NCBI GenBank assembly: GCA_964569015.1 | Contig: CAZMSN010000002.1 | Coordinates: 1-64,000 of the forward strand | DNA from: CAYQEC01 sp964569015 | Lineage (GTDB): Bacteria > Actinomycetota > Acidimicrobiia > Spongiisociales > UBA5794 | Length of the DNA stretch: 64,000 bases | Direction of reading: 5' to 3' | Shown: in pieces, positions 25,202 through 34,175 of the stretch | How positions within the stretch are numbered: position 1 is the first letter of the stretch | Layout of the letters: each line of letters begins with the position of its first letter | Position numbers and translations under genes: made by a program | Notes under the pieces: model-generated | The model's input: the letters and a program-made list of their open reading frames with translations, nothing else | Database searches by the model: none | What the model was told of the DNA's origin: nothing

Positions 25202-26557
25202 TCAGGTGATCCGAGTGTCCGCTCCCTCTGTTTCCATCTCCCCGAGGTTCTCGACCAGGGATGCCGGATCGACTCCCGCCTGCGGGGGAAGCACCTGCCG
25301 GACAACTCGGTCAACGACGATCTCGCATGGTTCGGGCTCGATCAGCTCGCCGCTCGGAGCCTTGACCACGAGTCCCGGCAGTGGAGCATCCTCCGACTTG
25401 GCTCGGTCGACGACAACCACCAGCTCGCCGCCCTCCATCTCCAGGACCGAGCCTGGCGGGAAGATGCCCATCATGCGAATGAACGCCTGCACGAGATCGG
25501 GATCGTAGGCGCTCCCGAGGCCATCGAGCAGCACCTTGAGCGCCCGGTGAGGAGTCTCGGCTCGCCGGTAGGAACGGCGAGAGGTCATGGCGTCGTAGGT
25601 GTCGACGACGGTCACCAGGCGGCTGAAGAGCCGCGGTCGTTGCCCGCGATCGATCTCGGGATAGCCCTTGCCGTCATAGTGGGCATGGTGCTCAAAGGCG
25701 ATCGTCGCCGCGATCTCGTGCCCCGGGCCGCCTGCGGCCATGATTGCCAGGCCGCCTTCCTGCGGATGGAGCTTGATCTCGCGCCACTGCTCTTCGTCGA
25801 GGATCCCCGGGTAGTTGAGCGTGGCGGTCGGCACCGCGACCTTGCCGATGTCGTGGAGCACGGCTCCGACTCCGATCGGCACCAACTGCGCACGATCGAT
25901 ACCGAGGTTCTTCCCGAACGCCAGCGCCAGGATCCCCGTGTTGACCGAATGGAAGAACGTGTACTCGTCGTGGCTCTTCACCGTCGACAACAAGAGACTT
26001 GGTCCCGGCTGTGAGATTGCGTACTCGAAAAGACCTTCGACCGCAGCCACCACCGGCATCAACTCGATCTCGTGATCGGTCGACATCATCGCGACCGAGA
26101 AACGAACGGCGTCGATCGACTCGGTGTAGGCACCACGAAGTCCCGACATCGGATTGGTGGTGACGTCGGCGTGGCTGAGGTGGCGTTCGTTGAGCCGGAT
26201 GGTTCCGTCGGCGGGGAGGTCGCCCGAGACGTTCCCGATGAACTTGGCGAGGTCGGTGAGATCCGGCCCCGAGACCGGATGGAGCAGCGTGATCGACTCG
26301 ATGTCCCTCTGCTGCATCTCACCGAGCAGTACGTGGAACTCGAGAGAGGTATGGGCGAGAAGGCTGCGATCGTAGTAGAAGGCATCCTCGAGAATCGAGA
26401 TAATGGACTCAGGCGCGACGACCCCGAGATCCTGGGTGGCGTCCTGGCACGCGATCAAGGCCTCCGTCGTGAGCGGGTGACGCTCCGGATACAGCATCAC
26501 CTGGCGGACCAGCCGCCTCAGGGAGCGGAGAAACGCGGCGCTCAGTCGCTCATTCAT
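25202..26557 (-). CDS. HD-GYP domain protein, likely c-di-GMP phosphodiesterase
   Basis: 451 aa from ATG 26557, which overlaps the previous stop as ATGA. The N-terminal 190 residues are helical with no recognised domain. Residues about 195-400 are an HD-GYP phosphohydrolase: H204, HD pair H235-D236 in LHDIGK, HPQEGG (H264), EHHAHYDGKGYP with GYP at 298-300, and DTYDAMTSRRSYR. This family hydrolyses c-di-GMP (sometimes cGAMP). A 50-residue C-terminal tail is acidic. It is translationally coupled to the HEAT-repeat gene and lies two genes from a NarL-type regulator, so the three may form one pathway. Confidence 0.9.
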   Translation of the reverse strand: MNERLSAAFLRSLRRLVRQVMLYPERHPLTTEALIACQDATQDLGVVAPESIISILEDAFYYDRSLLAHTSLEFHVLLGEMQQRDIESITLLHPVSGPDLTDLAKFIGNVSGDLPADGTIRLNERHLSHADVTTNPMSGLRGAYTESIDAVRFSVAMMSTDHEIELMPVVAAVEGLFEYAISQPGPSLLLSTVKSHDEYTFFHSVNTGILALAFGKNLGIDRAQLVPIGVGAVLHDIGKVAVPTATLNYPGILDEEQWREIKLHPQEGGLAIMAAGGPGHEIAATIAFEHHAHYDGKGYPEIDRGQRPRLFSRLVTVVDTYDAMTSRRSYRRAETPHRALKVLLDGLGSAYDPDLVQAFIRMMGIFPPGSVLEMEGGELVVVVDRAKSEDAPLPGLVVKAPSGELIEPEPCEIVVDRVVRQVLPPQAGVDPASLVENLGEMETEGADTRIT

Positions 26558-28524
26558 CGTTCGGCCGCCGCCAGCGCCGCCCGGGCCGCGTCTCGTATGG
26601 CACGGCGCCTGCCTCCGAACGCGAATCGGCGGCTCGCGAGCTTGGTGAGCGTCTCTGCGCCGGAGGGCGTGCCGAGCCATCCAAGCAACTCGATCATGCC
26701 GCGGGCCGCATCAATCGAGGGCCGTTTGGACTCGATCTCGCCGATCAGCAAGCTGTCGATCTCCTCGCCGTCGATGGTGTGGGCAAGACCAGCTGCGGCC
26801 TGCCTGACCCGCTCGTGAGAATCACCCAGCATTCGAATGAGCGTGGGAATCGCATCTCGGCCCTGAATGCGAAAGATCGACCGCAGTGCCTCGGTACGTA
26901 CCCGATGGTCGTCGTGGTTCAGCATGGGGAGCAGGCCGGGAACGGCGTTGGCCTGCCCGGTCTTGCCGAGGGCGGTGGCGAGATTTCGCAGCAGATACCA
27001 GGGTCGGTCTGAGAGGTAGGGCACCACCACGGTGGGGTCTTCACGGATGACCCTCGTCACCAGCTCGGTGAGCACTTTGCGGCTGCGCGGATCGGACGCC
27101 TCGGCCAATTGGGTCACGAGCGCGTCGGCGACCACGAGGCCCATCGTCTCAAAGATCTCCAGCACCTCGGGCGGGATCTCCGACCCCTGCTGCCTCTCTA
27201 GCACGACCTGGAGGGTGTCACGGCCGGCGACATGCCGCATTGCCTCCTGCACCATGTCGCCGCGTGATTCGCCGTATGGGGGATCATCGAGCACGGAGGT
27301 CAGCAGCGATCGCGCCCTGTCGAAATCGCCATCGCGCAGTGCCCGTGACACGCGGCCCGCCCACACTCTGAGCACGCGATAGAACCGATCGTCGCGATTC
27401 TCACATTGGAGCAGCCCCCGCAGGATGTCCGTGCCGAGAACCTCGGGATCCTCCGCCTGGCTCAATCTGTTGACCAGATCACGGGTGAGGCCTTCGGCGG
27501 CAACCGGATCACGATTGGCCGCCGCCAGCACCTCCCGTACCCGTTCGGTCACGGCGCCCCTGCCGGCAGTTCTGTAGGCGGGTACTTGCATACCCTCCAT
27601 CAGCTCGGCAGCCGGACGCCCCGTCTCGGCGGCGACCACCGAGGCGAATGCATACAACCTCTCACTGGTGGCACGGGAGAGATCGGGTATGAAGTCGGCG
27701 AAATCGGCCGAGGACAGCTGGCCCAGGAAGATGCGGTACGCGTCGTCCGACGTGTCCTTGAGCACCGACTCGAGCACCTCGAGCTGATCCAGCCGTGGAA
27801 GGTAGAAAAACGCCTCGACGAACGCCCTGAAGCCCCGCCACGGATCGTGCGCTCCCTGGTGGAGTGGAGCGGGAGCACCCTCGTCGCTGGCGGCGACCTC
27901 GAGGGCGTGCTCGTACAGATCGGTGTACGTCTTGAGGAACTCCGCCGCCACGGTCCCGGCGGCTGTGTCGTCCTGAACGAGAATGCGGGCGATCTCGTCG
28001 GGGGCAACGCCGCGGGCTGCCGCCGCTGCCGCCGTGGAGAGTCGCAGCGTCGTCGCCTCGGCTTCGGCTTCCTCACCGGAGTCGTGTCCCCCTCCCATCA
28101 CCAGCAGGCCTCGCTCGTACACCTCGATGCCGGTTCCCGGGACTTTCTCGAGCAGGGACACGACGCCGCCCTGCCTGCGCACCTCCTCGTCGTCGAGTGC
28201 GATGGTGCTGAAGAACCCGACGAGCCCCTCGGCCGTCGTGTTCCCCCTGAAACGGAGGTACTCGATGTCGTGGAGGAACATCTCCCGTGCGAGACGAGTC
28301 GCCCCTTCCGACGCCCGCACCTCCTCGGTTTCACTGAAGAATGTTCCCGGCCCGATCACGAGGGTGATCGGGTGCTTCATGTCAACCGACAGTGCATCTA
28401 CTGCCCATGAGAACGGCGCCTGGGCTGCTGGTTCCGGGTACAGGGTGAACGTCGTCCACGCCACGCCCAGGGCATCGACAACCCGGTTTGCGAGATCTTG
28501 AGCGCGACCAGATGTCGAGGCCAT
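26554..28524 (-). CDS. HEAT-repeat protein linked to HD-GYP gene
   Basis: 656 aa, no signal peptide or membrane helix. The N-terminal 150 residues (WTTFTLYPEPAAQAPFSWAVDAL, RFRGNTTAEGLVGFFSTIALDD) resemble the N-terminal part of the HD-GYP partner next door, where YPERHPLTTEAL and YYDRSLLAHTSLEF sit in the same order. The C-terminus (about 480-640) holds HEAT/PBS-lyase-type repeats (ATALGKTGQANAVPGLLPML; VRTEALRSIFRIQGRDAIPT). It is probably a scaffold for the HD-GYP enzyme. It ends in an ATGA overlap with that gene and starts 4 bp after the response regulator gene. Function is inferred from coupling. Confidence 0.75.
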   Translation of the reverse strand: MASTSGRAQDLANRVVDALGVAWTTFTLYPEPAAQAPFSWAVDALSVDMKHPITLVIGPGTFFSETEEVRASEGATRLAREMFLHDIEYLRFRGNTTAEGLVGFFSTIALDDEEVRRQGGVVSLLEKVPGTGIEVYERGLLVMGGGHDSGEEAEAEATTLRLSTAAAAAARGVAPDEIARILVQDDTAAGTVAAEFLKTYTDLYEHALEVAASDEGAPAPLHQGAHDPWRGFRAFVEAFFYLPRLDQLEVLESVLKDTSDDAYRIFLGQLSSADFADFIPDLSRATSERLYAFASVVAAETGRPAAELMEGMQVPAYRTAGRGAVTERVREVLAAANRDPVAAEGLTRDLVNRLSQAEDPEVLGTDILRGLLQCENRDDRFYRVLRVWAGRVSRALRDGDFDRARSLLTSVLDDPPYGESRGDMVQEAMRHVAGRDTLQVVLERQQGSEIPPEVLEIFETMGLVVADALVTQLAEASDPRSRKVLTELVTRVIREDPTVVVPYLSDRPWYLLRNLATALGKTGQANAVPGLLPMLNHDDHRVRTEALRSIFRIQGRDAIPTLIRMLGDSHERVRQAAAGLAHTIDGEEIDSLLIGEIESKRPSIDAARGMIELLGWLGTPSGAETLTKLASRRFAFGGRRRAIRDAARAALAAAER

Positions 28525-28528
28525 TCAC

Positions 28529-29179
28529 TCAACCGATCGTGACCAGCTTCTCCCGCACCGCATAGAGGACCGCCTCATTGCGTGAATGCAGACCAAGCTT
28601 GTCGAGAATATTGCGGATGTGGTTCTTGACCGTGTTCTCTGAGATGAACAGGTCTTCGCCGATCTGCCTGCTGGTCATGCCCTTGGCAACGAGCTGAAGC
28701 ACCTCAACCTCCCGCCCGGTCAGTGTCGGCTTGCGGGCCTGGAGCAGCTCTTGGTGCCGAAGGAGCTGCCGGCACACATCGAACAGCTTGCCGGCCATCT
28801 GGGGTGACAGGGAGGCACCTCCGTTGGCTACCGCCTGGATGGCATCGACGAGCATGTCGAATGGCGTGTCCTTGACGATGTAGCCGCGCGCCCCGGCACG
28901 CAGAGCCGTCAAGAGATCCTCCTCGGATTCGCTTCCGGTCAGGAGAATCACCTTGGCCCCCGGAGACACCGCGCTGATCTTCTCAACGACATCGAGGCCT
29001 GAGAGCCCCGGCATCAACACGTCGAGCAACACCAGATCGGGTTGCAGATGCTCGGCTTGGCCGACGGCGCCCTCGGCGTGACCGGCCTCGCCGACGACAT
29101 CGAAGCCGGCATCCGTGAGAGCGGAGGCCAGCCCGGCACGGAAGAGCGGGATGTCATCAACGATGAGTAGGCGGGTCAT
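28529..29179 (-). CDS. NarL/FixJ-family response regulator
   Basis: 216 aa. Receiver domain (1-120) with acidic pocket DD near residue 9, phosphoacceptor Asp in DLVLLDVLMPG, Thr/Ser in LLTGSE and Lys in IVKDTPFD; then a LuxR-type helix-turn-helix (about 150-210; LTGREVEVLQLVAKGMTSRQIGEDLFISENTVKNH would span it). No histidine kinase gene is near, so its partner is elsewhere. The start overlaps the hpf stop as ATGA, which ties its expression to the hibernation factor. Confidence 0.93.
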   Translation of the reverse strand: MTRLLIVDDIPLFRAGLASALTDAGFDVVGEAGHAEGAVGQAEHLQPDLVLLDVLMPGLSGLDVVEKISAVSPGAKVILLTGSESEEDLLTALRAGARGYIVKDTPFDMLVDAIQAVANGGASLSPQMAGKLFDVCRQLLRHQELLQARKPTLTGREVEVLQLVAKGMTSRQIGEDLFISENTVKNHIRNILDKLGLHSRNEAVLYAVREKLVTIG

Positions 29180-29727
29180 TCGGGTTCGATCAGTCCTAGC
29201 GTTCCGTCGTGTCGGTGGTAGAGAACGCAGTGGATCCCACTCTCGGCATCGAGGAAGAAGAAGAAGTCGTGACCGAGCATCTCCATCTGCAACGCGGCCT
29301 CCTCCGACGTCATGGGCCTCATCGCAAACCTCTTGGTCCGCACGATTCTGGGGTACTGGCCCGTTTCCTCTTCATCGGAGAGCCCCGTTGATTGATTGAG
29401 GCGTTTGTCGCCTGCCTTGCGGGATCGCTGGATCAGCCGCTCCTTCAGCCGGCGAAGCTGGCGTTCGAACTTGTCAACGGCGACGTCCAGGGCGGATCGA
29501 TCATCGACGCCACCCGCTTCTACGCGCACGGTCTGGCCGGCGACCCGGGTCGTGATCTCGACGCGGAAGCGTTCCTCTGAGGCACTCGGGTTCTGACGCT
29601 CGGAGAATTCGACGTCGGCGAAAGCGCCGTCGTCGAATATGCGTGCGGCGTGCCGCACCTTCTCCTCGGCGAGTTCTCCCACGTCCTCGGCGACGCGCAT
29701 GTTCCTCCCGTGTACGCGAACGTCCAC
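29176..29727 (-). CDS. hpf: Long-form ribosome hibernation promoting factor
   Basis: 183 aa. N-terminal S30AE domain (about 1-100; MDVRVHGRNMRVAEDVGELAEEKV, KFERQLRRLKERL) and the C-terminal dimerisation domain of long HPF (about 125-183; RIVRTKRFAMRPMTSEEAALQMEMLGHDFFFFLDAESG). Long HPF joins 70S ribosomes into inactive 100S dimers in stationary phase. It lies between comF and the signalling cassette and overlaps the regulator gene by 4 bases. Confidence 0.95.
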   Translation of the reverse strand: MDVRVHGRNMRVAEDVGELAEEKVRHAARIFDDGAFADVEFSERQNPSASEERFRVEITTRVAGQTVRVEAGGVDDRSALDVAVDKFERQLRRLKERLIQRSRKAGDKRLNQSTGLSDEEETGQYPRIVRTKRFAMRPMTSEEAALQMEMLGHDFFFFLDAESGIHCVLYHRHDGTLGLIEPE

Positions 29728-29784
29728 AAACGCTCCTTTCCTTTTCTGCCTGGATTCATCGACACTGCCGGGCCGGTAATTGAA

Positions 29785-30492
29785 TCAGGTGACAAACCAT
29801 TGTCGAGAAGACTGCGGCAGGGTCTCGCACGGCAGGCGACATTCAGGACTCTCATCGCCGCCGCATCCCCGATTGTGCCGCCACGCAGTCTCCAGGAGTC
29901 CGCTCGGCCTGGCTGGCGGGCCCCCTCCGACTCTACTCGCCACCGTGGCGGTGAGCCCACGAGACACAATCCCACCGAGTGCCGCGGCGGCGGCCTCCAA
30001 CGTGGCGCCCGTCGTGAGCACGTCGTCCACGAGGACCAGGCCGAAATCGGCCCGTCGGATCATCCGGTAGTGAGGTGCGGTGCGCCGTGAGCGATCGCTG
30101 CCTGCGTGACGCGGCCACCATGCGCCGGCGCGAAGGGCGGCCACGACGGGAATACCGCAGCGCGACGAGATCTCCCGGGCGAGCACTACCGCCGGATCGA
30201 TGCCGTGCACCGCGCGTCTCGCCCATGCCCGCGGAACCGGCACCAACGCGGTGGCATCGGAGGGAACGAGTGCGGCTAGAGCACGGCCGAGAACGTGGGC
30301 TGCGCCCGGTAGGCCGCCGTACTTGAGCCGGTGCACGAGCCGGCGCGCCGCTCCCGCATGAAGAAAAGCACCACGGACGACGAGACCCGACGCCAACCTC
30401 ACCTCGGGCGCCGGCGCCAGCGTGGCGAGGCACGGGCCGCAAGGCTCACCATTGCGGCCCCCCAGGGCCCCGCAGGCGATGCAAATCGACAT
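29785..30492 (-). CDS. ComF-family phosphoribosyltransferase
   Basis: 235 aa. N-terminal zinc-ribbon half (CIACG and CGPC), the HRLKYGG segment and type I PRTase core with PRPP loop VLVDDVLTTGATL. ComF proteins assist DNA uptake in competent species, but in most actinomycetes their role is unknown. After the last PRTase strand (TATVASRVG) there is a 50-residue tail rich in Gly/Pro/Cys without similarity that I recognise. The gene leads the comF-hpf pair. Confidence 0.88.
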   Translation of the reverse strand: MSICIACGALGGRNGEPCGPCLATLAPAPEVRLASGLVVRGAFLHAGAARRLVHRLKYGGLPGAAHVLGRALAALVPSDATALVPVPRAWARRAVHGIDPAVVLAREISSRCGIPVVAALRAGAWWPRHAGSDRSRRTAPHYRMIRRADFGLVLVDDVLTTGATLEAAAAALGGIVSRGLTATVASRVGGGPPARPSGLLETAWRHNRGCGGDESPECRLPCETLPQSSRQWFVT

Positions 30493-30627
30493 CTCCGCAC
30501 CGTACCGGAGGACCCCGACAGGATCCCGGTGAGCGACATCAACTTGTTCTCCGGCAAGGTCGCGATTCGTCGATTCACGCCCTCGGGCAGTGGTCTGGGA
30601 CCAGTCCGGGAGCGGCTGAGCGATCGC

Positions 30628-31026
30628 TCACACGCGAGCGAGGTACTCCTCCCACGACCGTATCGATCTGGCCATGTCGTATCCGCTACTCGCCAGCACG
30701 AGGCAGACGGCGCCCGCCGTGAAGTCGGTCATACGGACGAAGATCATCCGCGGCGTGAAGAGCCCTCGCGTGGGATCGTCCATCGAGTAGCGCGCCGATG
30801 CCTTGCCGTCGGCAACCTCCAGGGTGAAGCTCCCCGACGACGCGATCACGACCTGATCGGTATCGAGGTGGGCATGCCCCCCGCGATCTGCGGTGACGTG
30901 GTGCATGTAGAAGACTCGCCTGATCGTGAAGGGGACATCCTTCTCGCCCTCGATCGACGTCAGGACCCCTCGGGCATCCGGGTACGACCTGAGCTGCAAC
31001 CACCGGACGTCTTCTATGCTCGCCAT
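30628..31026 (-). CDS. FdtA/WxcM-like sugar isomerase cupin
   Basis: 132 aa single-domain cupin. WLQLRSYPDARGVLTSIEGEKDVPF at the start, RVFYMHHVTADRGGHAH with the cupin His pair, and a closing GAVCLVLASSGYD strand match the FdtA/WxcM sugar 3,4-ketoisomerase family, which acts on dTDP-4-keto-6-deoxyhexoses in polysaccharide synthesis. No dTDP-sugar genes adjoin it; the exopolysaccharide locus is 17 kb away. The substrate is therefore uncertain. Confidence 0.85.
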   Translation of the reverse strand: MASIEDVRWLQLRSYPDARGVLTSIEGEKDVPFTIRRVFYMHHVTADRGGHAHLDTDQVVIASSGSFTLEVADGKASARYSMDDPTRGLFTPRMIFVRMTDFTAGAVCLVLASSGYDMARSIRSWEEYLARV

Positions 31027-31317
31027 CGCCCCACCTCCTGTCTCGCCTCGGCGCGCCCATCCAATCCGGCCAATACCGCGACGCCGTCGGCGCCGCGGAG
31101 ACGCCGCCAGGCTAGGTGCCTCCGCTCCCGGAGACCAGGCTCGCCGTCCCCCGTGCCATGGACGGCCCGTTCCGCGGGGCGACTCCGAAGCAGACGAACG
31201 GTCATCGGGAGCTCCGTGTCACAGCTTCCACGTACCCTGGTTGGGAAGCGAACCCGGAGCGTCGGCCGGCGCGCGGCCGACGCTCCGGGCCCGAGAGTGG
31301 CTCCGGCGCGGAGAGCC
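31027..31317. other. 291-bp divergent intergenic region
   Basis: Separates the minus-strand cupin gene from the plus-strand gene at 31318. GC-rich, with an inverted repeat-like GGCCGGCGCGCGGCC near 31263. No promoter boxes or gene could be supported. Confidence 0.4.
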
Positions 31318-32379
31318 ATGGGAAAAAAGGGTGCCTTCACGCAGGTCGATGCCCATCGACAGCACCTCCACGAGCTGGGCCACACAGACGACGACATTGC
31401 CCGGCGCATGGGGATGATCGCCGAATTCCAGACCGTCGTGGCCGGGCCGGACGGCGGGATCCCCTCCACAGCGGGACGCAAGGAGGTCGAGGGCTTCGCT
31501 CGGCTGCTCGTCGAGCAGGGGCGGAACACGGTGGCCGCCTTCTCTGCTCTCCGCGACTACGCCGACTGGCTCGGGCATCGGAGCCTCACCGTGGCATCGA
31601 GCGAGCTGATGGATTGCCACAATGCACTGGACGTCCTGGCGAGCGTCATCGACAAGGATCATGGTCGCCGAGTCCGCGATCGGGTCTTCCCCGAACCGCC
31701 GCCACCGCTGGGTGCCGATGAGGAATCGAGGAGCCGATTCACGCGCGCCGCGACGGGGCGAATGGAGCGAACGCTCTCCCGGGAGGGGGCACGGGCCGCC
31801 TGGTTCCAGGTCCAGCACGGCATTCCGGCAGAAGCTTGGAAGCGGTCCGATGCAGCCGATCGCGCCACGTATCTCCGCTGCGCCGACATCGACGAGTTCC
31901 TCGCCGTCAAGCGCGCCGAGAGAGACGAGCTGCTCACCCGACTACGGGATGAACAGAAGCCCTGGTACACGACCGAGATCGACGACGAGGTGCTCGAGTT
32001 CGTCAAGAGCGACCCCGAGATGGAGGTGGGCCGGAGAGAAGGAAACGAGGTCTTCATCACCAAGACCCCCTACAACGCAGTCGCCTACCTGCACGAGAAG
32101 GATCCCACCAAGAAGCGCTTTTTCGCCTGCCACTGTCCCCTCCTGCGGGAAGCGATCCTCGCCGGCCAGCCCATCTCGGCGGATGCCTGCACCTGCAGCC
32201 TCGGCCATGCGAGCCACTACCTGGCGGGATTGGGCGAGCAACTCGAGGGCGAGGTTCTCGAGAGTGTCCTCCAGGGCGACGATCGGTGCCGCTTCGTCTT
32301 CCGGCTTCCATCAGCGATCGTGGCAGCACCGGCCGCGAAGACGGCGAACTCGACCGATCCGACGAGGAGGGGCCCATGA
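31318..32379 (+). CDS. Cys-rich-tail protein of unknown function (CHCP...CTCS)
   Basis: 353 aa from ATG 31318 (MGKKGAFTQVDAHRQHLHEL). The open frame extends far upstream but loses codon character there. Residues 1-250 are mostly helical and hydrophilic (RSLTVASSELMDCHNALDVL; LSREGARAAWFQVQHGIPAE). Residues about 285-340 hold ACHCPLLREAIL and ACTCSLGHASHYLAG, followed by LEGEVLESVLQGDDRCRFVFRL, a C-terminal pattern seen in DUF6144 / L-2-aminothiazoline-4-carboxylate hydrolase-like proteins. The four Cys suggest a metal or redox centre. The stop overlaps the next ATG as ATGA. Function is not assigned. Confidence 0.75.
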   Translation: MGKKGAFTQVDAHRQHLHELGHTDDDIARRMGMIAEFQTVVAGPDGGIPSTAGRKEVEGFARLLVEQGRNTVAAFSALRDYADWLGHRSLTVASSELMDCHNALDVLASVIDKDHGRRVRDRVFPEPPPPLGADEESRSRFTRAATGRMERTLSREGARAAWFQVQHGIPAEAWKRSDAADRATYLRCADIDEFLAVKRAERDELLTRLRDEQKPWYTTEIDDEVLEFVKSDPEMEVGRREGNEVFITKTPYNAVAYLHEKDPTKKRFFACHCPLLREAILAGQPISADACTCSLGHASHYLAGLGEQLEGEVLESVLQGDDRCRFVFRLPSAIVAAPAAKTANSTDPTRRGP

Positions 32380-32828
32380 GCGGCCCGGACACCTCCAACA
32401 CGGTGGACAACCCGAACGACGACCTGCGCGTGATCGAGTAAGTCGTTCACTCCCACATCGGTTGGACGATGAACGACAAGGACCGATAGACCCTGATGTC
32501 GATCGTCGTCGACAACGAGCTGTTCTTCTGCCAACCCGATTCCGCGAGCACCATCGATGGATGCGACCAGTTCGTGGCGCTGGTGGACGACGTCTTCATG
32601 CCCGACGACTTCAGGGCGATACGAACGGAGATCGAGAATCTCCGCATCCGCCTCTCACCGAGCCTCGTGACCGCATGGTTCTCCTACATCCTGAACGACT
32701 ACAACGAGTTCCGGGGAGAGCCGGCGGTGTGGGAGAACGTGCGGTGGACCGGGGTGCCGGAGAAGATCGACGGGCGCTGGAGGATCATGCAGCAGCATTT
32801 CTCCAAGGTAAGAGACCTCGCCGGCTGA
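32376..32828 (+). pseudogene. SnoaL/NTF2-like gene interrupted by two in-frame stops
   Basis: A continuous frame from ATG 32376 (ATGA-coupled to the upstream gene) reads MSGPDTSNTVDNPNDDLRVIE, TAA (32439-32441), VVHSHIGWTMNDKDR, TAG (32487-32489), then TLMSIVVDNELFFCQPD... to 32828. Reading through gives a 150-residue NTF2/SnoaL-like cone fold: the first helix spans both stops, then IDGCDQFVALVDDVF and a WRIMQQHFSK end. Both stops are one C-to-T change from Gln codons. It could be a decayed gene, a shorter product starting at 32496, or a readthrough gene; decay is the simplest reading. Confidence 0.7.
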
Positions 32829-32909
32829 GCGCGCGCAAACGACTCGGTCCGCCGGTCCCCGACGGCAGCCGGAACCTACCCTCGCTCCACGCCTCCGGCG
32901 CCTGCTCTC

Positions 32910-34175
32910 CTAGGTGCCTTCCTGCCACGAGGACAGGTACTTCACCTGCTCCGAAGTGAGCTGCTCGAGCCCGCCCCCCATCGCATCGAGCTTGAGCCGC
33001 GCCACCTCTTCGTCCAGGTCACGCGGGAGCGTGTAGACATCGGCATCCAGCGATTCTGCATTCTCCACGAGCCACTCGGCCGCCAGCGCCTGATCGGCGA
33101 AGGACATGTCCATCACATCGGCCGGGTGTCCCTCGGCGGCGCTCAGGTTGACGAGCCGCCCCTCGGCAACGACGAGGAGTCGGCGGCCGTCCGGCAACGT
33201 GTACTCCTCGAGATTGTCCCGGATCTGGCGCCGCCCCGTCGCCATCCGGTCGAGCGCTACCAGGTCGATCTCGACGTCGAAATGGCCGGCGTTGGCAAGG
33301 ATGGCACTGTCCTTCATCTTCACGAAGTGCTCGTCACGGAACACGTGGATGTCCCCGGTGGCGGTGAGGAACACGTCACCGACCTCGGCTGCGTCCAGGG
33401 ACGTCATCACCCGGTGCCCGTTCATGGCGGCTGAGAGCGCCCGGATCGGATCACATTCCACCACGACGACGTTGGCCCCGAGACCGTCGGCCCGCTCGGC
33501 AATACCCCACCCGCAGTCCCCGTAGCCAGCGACCACGACCGTCCGCCCCGCAAACAGGATGTTGGTGGCACGCAGGATGCCGTCGAGCGACGACTGGCCG
33601 GTGCCGTGCCGATTGTCGAAGAGATGCTTGGTGTCCGAGTCGTTGACGGCGACGACCGGGAATCGCAGGACGGCGTCCTTGGCCATGGCACGGAGCCGAA
33701 TCACCCCGGTCGTCGTTTCTTCCATGCCCCCGAGTATCGGTTGATCGACCCTCTCTTTGTGAAGCACGGTTGTCATGTCGGCGCCATCGTCGAGGATCAG
33801 TGCCGGTTTGGTGTCGAGCACCGCGTGGATGTGGCGGTAGAAGGTATCGGAGTCCTCCCCGCGCACCGCGAACACCGGAATCCCGAACTCGACGAGTGCC
33901 GCGGCCACGTCGTCCTGGGTGGAGAGCGGATTGGAGGCGCACAGCGACACCTCGGCGCCGCCGGCGACCAGCACTTTCATGAGGTTGGCGGTCTCGGTCG
34001 TCACGTGCATGCAGGCACCGACCTTGACCCCCTCGAGCGGGCGCTGCCGCCCGAACCGCGCTCCGATCGCGGCGAGGACCGGCATCCTGCTCGTGGCCCA
34101 TTCGATCCTGCGATGCCCCAATTCGGCGAGGTCCAGATCTGCGATTTCGTGCTCCACGGCGATCATCCCTCCCAT
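32910..34175 (-). CDS. ahcY: Adenosylhomocysteinase
   Basis: 421 aa (ATG 34175; ATG 34166 is an alternative that overlaps the previous stop as ATGA). S-adenosylhomocysteine hydrolase: HVTTETANLMKVL, SNPLSTQDDVAAAL, LDDGADM, GGMEETTTGVIRL, NAD loop GYGDCGWG (GxGxxG), DPIRALSAAMNGH, ILANAGHFDVEID and the C-terminal LTSEQVKYLSSWQEGT of the short prokaryotic form. It regenerates adenosine and homocysteine after SAM-dependent methylation. It closes the pmm-SIS-ahcY cluster. Confidence 0.94.
   Translation of the reverse strand: MGGMIAVEHEIADLDLAELGHRRIEWATSRMPVLAAIGARFGRQRPLEGVKVGACMHVTTETANLMKVLVAGGAEVSLCASNPLSTQDDVAAALVEFGIPVFAVRGEDSDTFYRHIHAVLDTKPALILDDGADMTTVLHKERVDQPILGGMEETTTGVIRLRAMAKDAVLRFPVVAVNDSDTKHLFDNRHGTGQSSLDGILRATNILFAGRTVVVAGYGDCGWGIAERADGLGANVVVVECDPIRALSAAMNGHRVMTSLDAAEVGDVFLTATGDIHVFRDEHFVKMKDSAILANAGHFDVEIDLVALDRMATGRRQIRDNLEEYTLPDGRRLLVVAEGRLVNLSAAEGHPADVMDMSFADQALAAEWLVENAESLDADVYTLPRDLDEEVARLKLDAMGGGLEQLTSEQVKYLSSWQEGT

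Noticed and set aside
30331..31317. Upstream extension of the open frame before ATG 31318
   Set aside because: It runs antisense through the comF start and cupin gene and has Arg/Pro-rich noncoding character; coding-like sequence starts at MGKKGAF.
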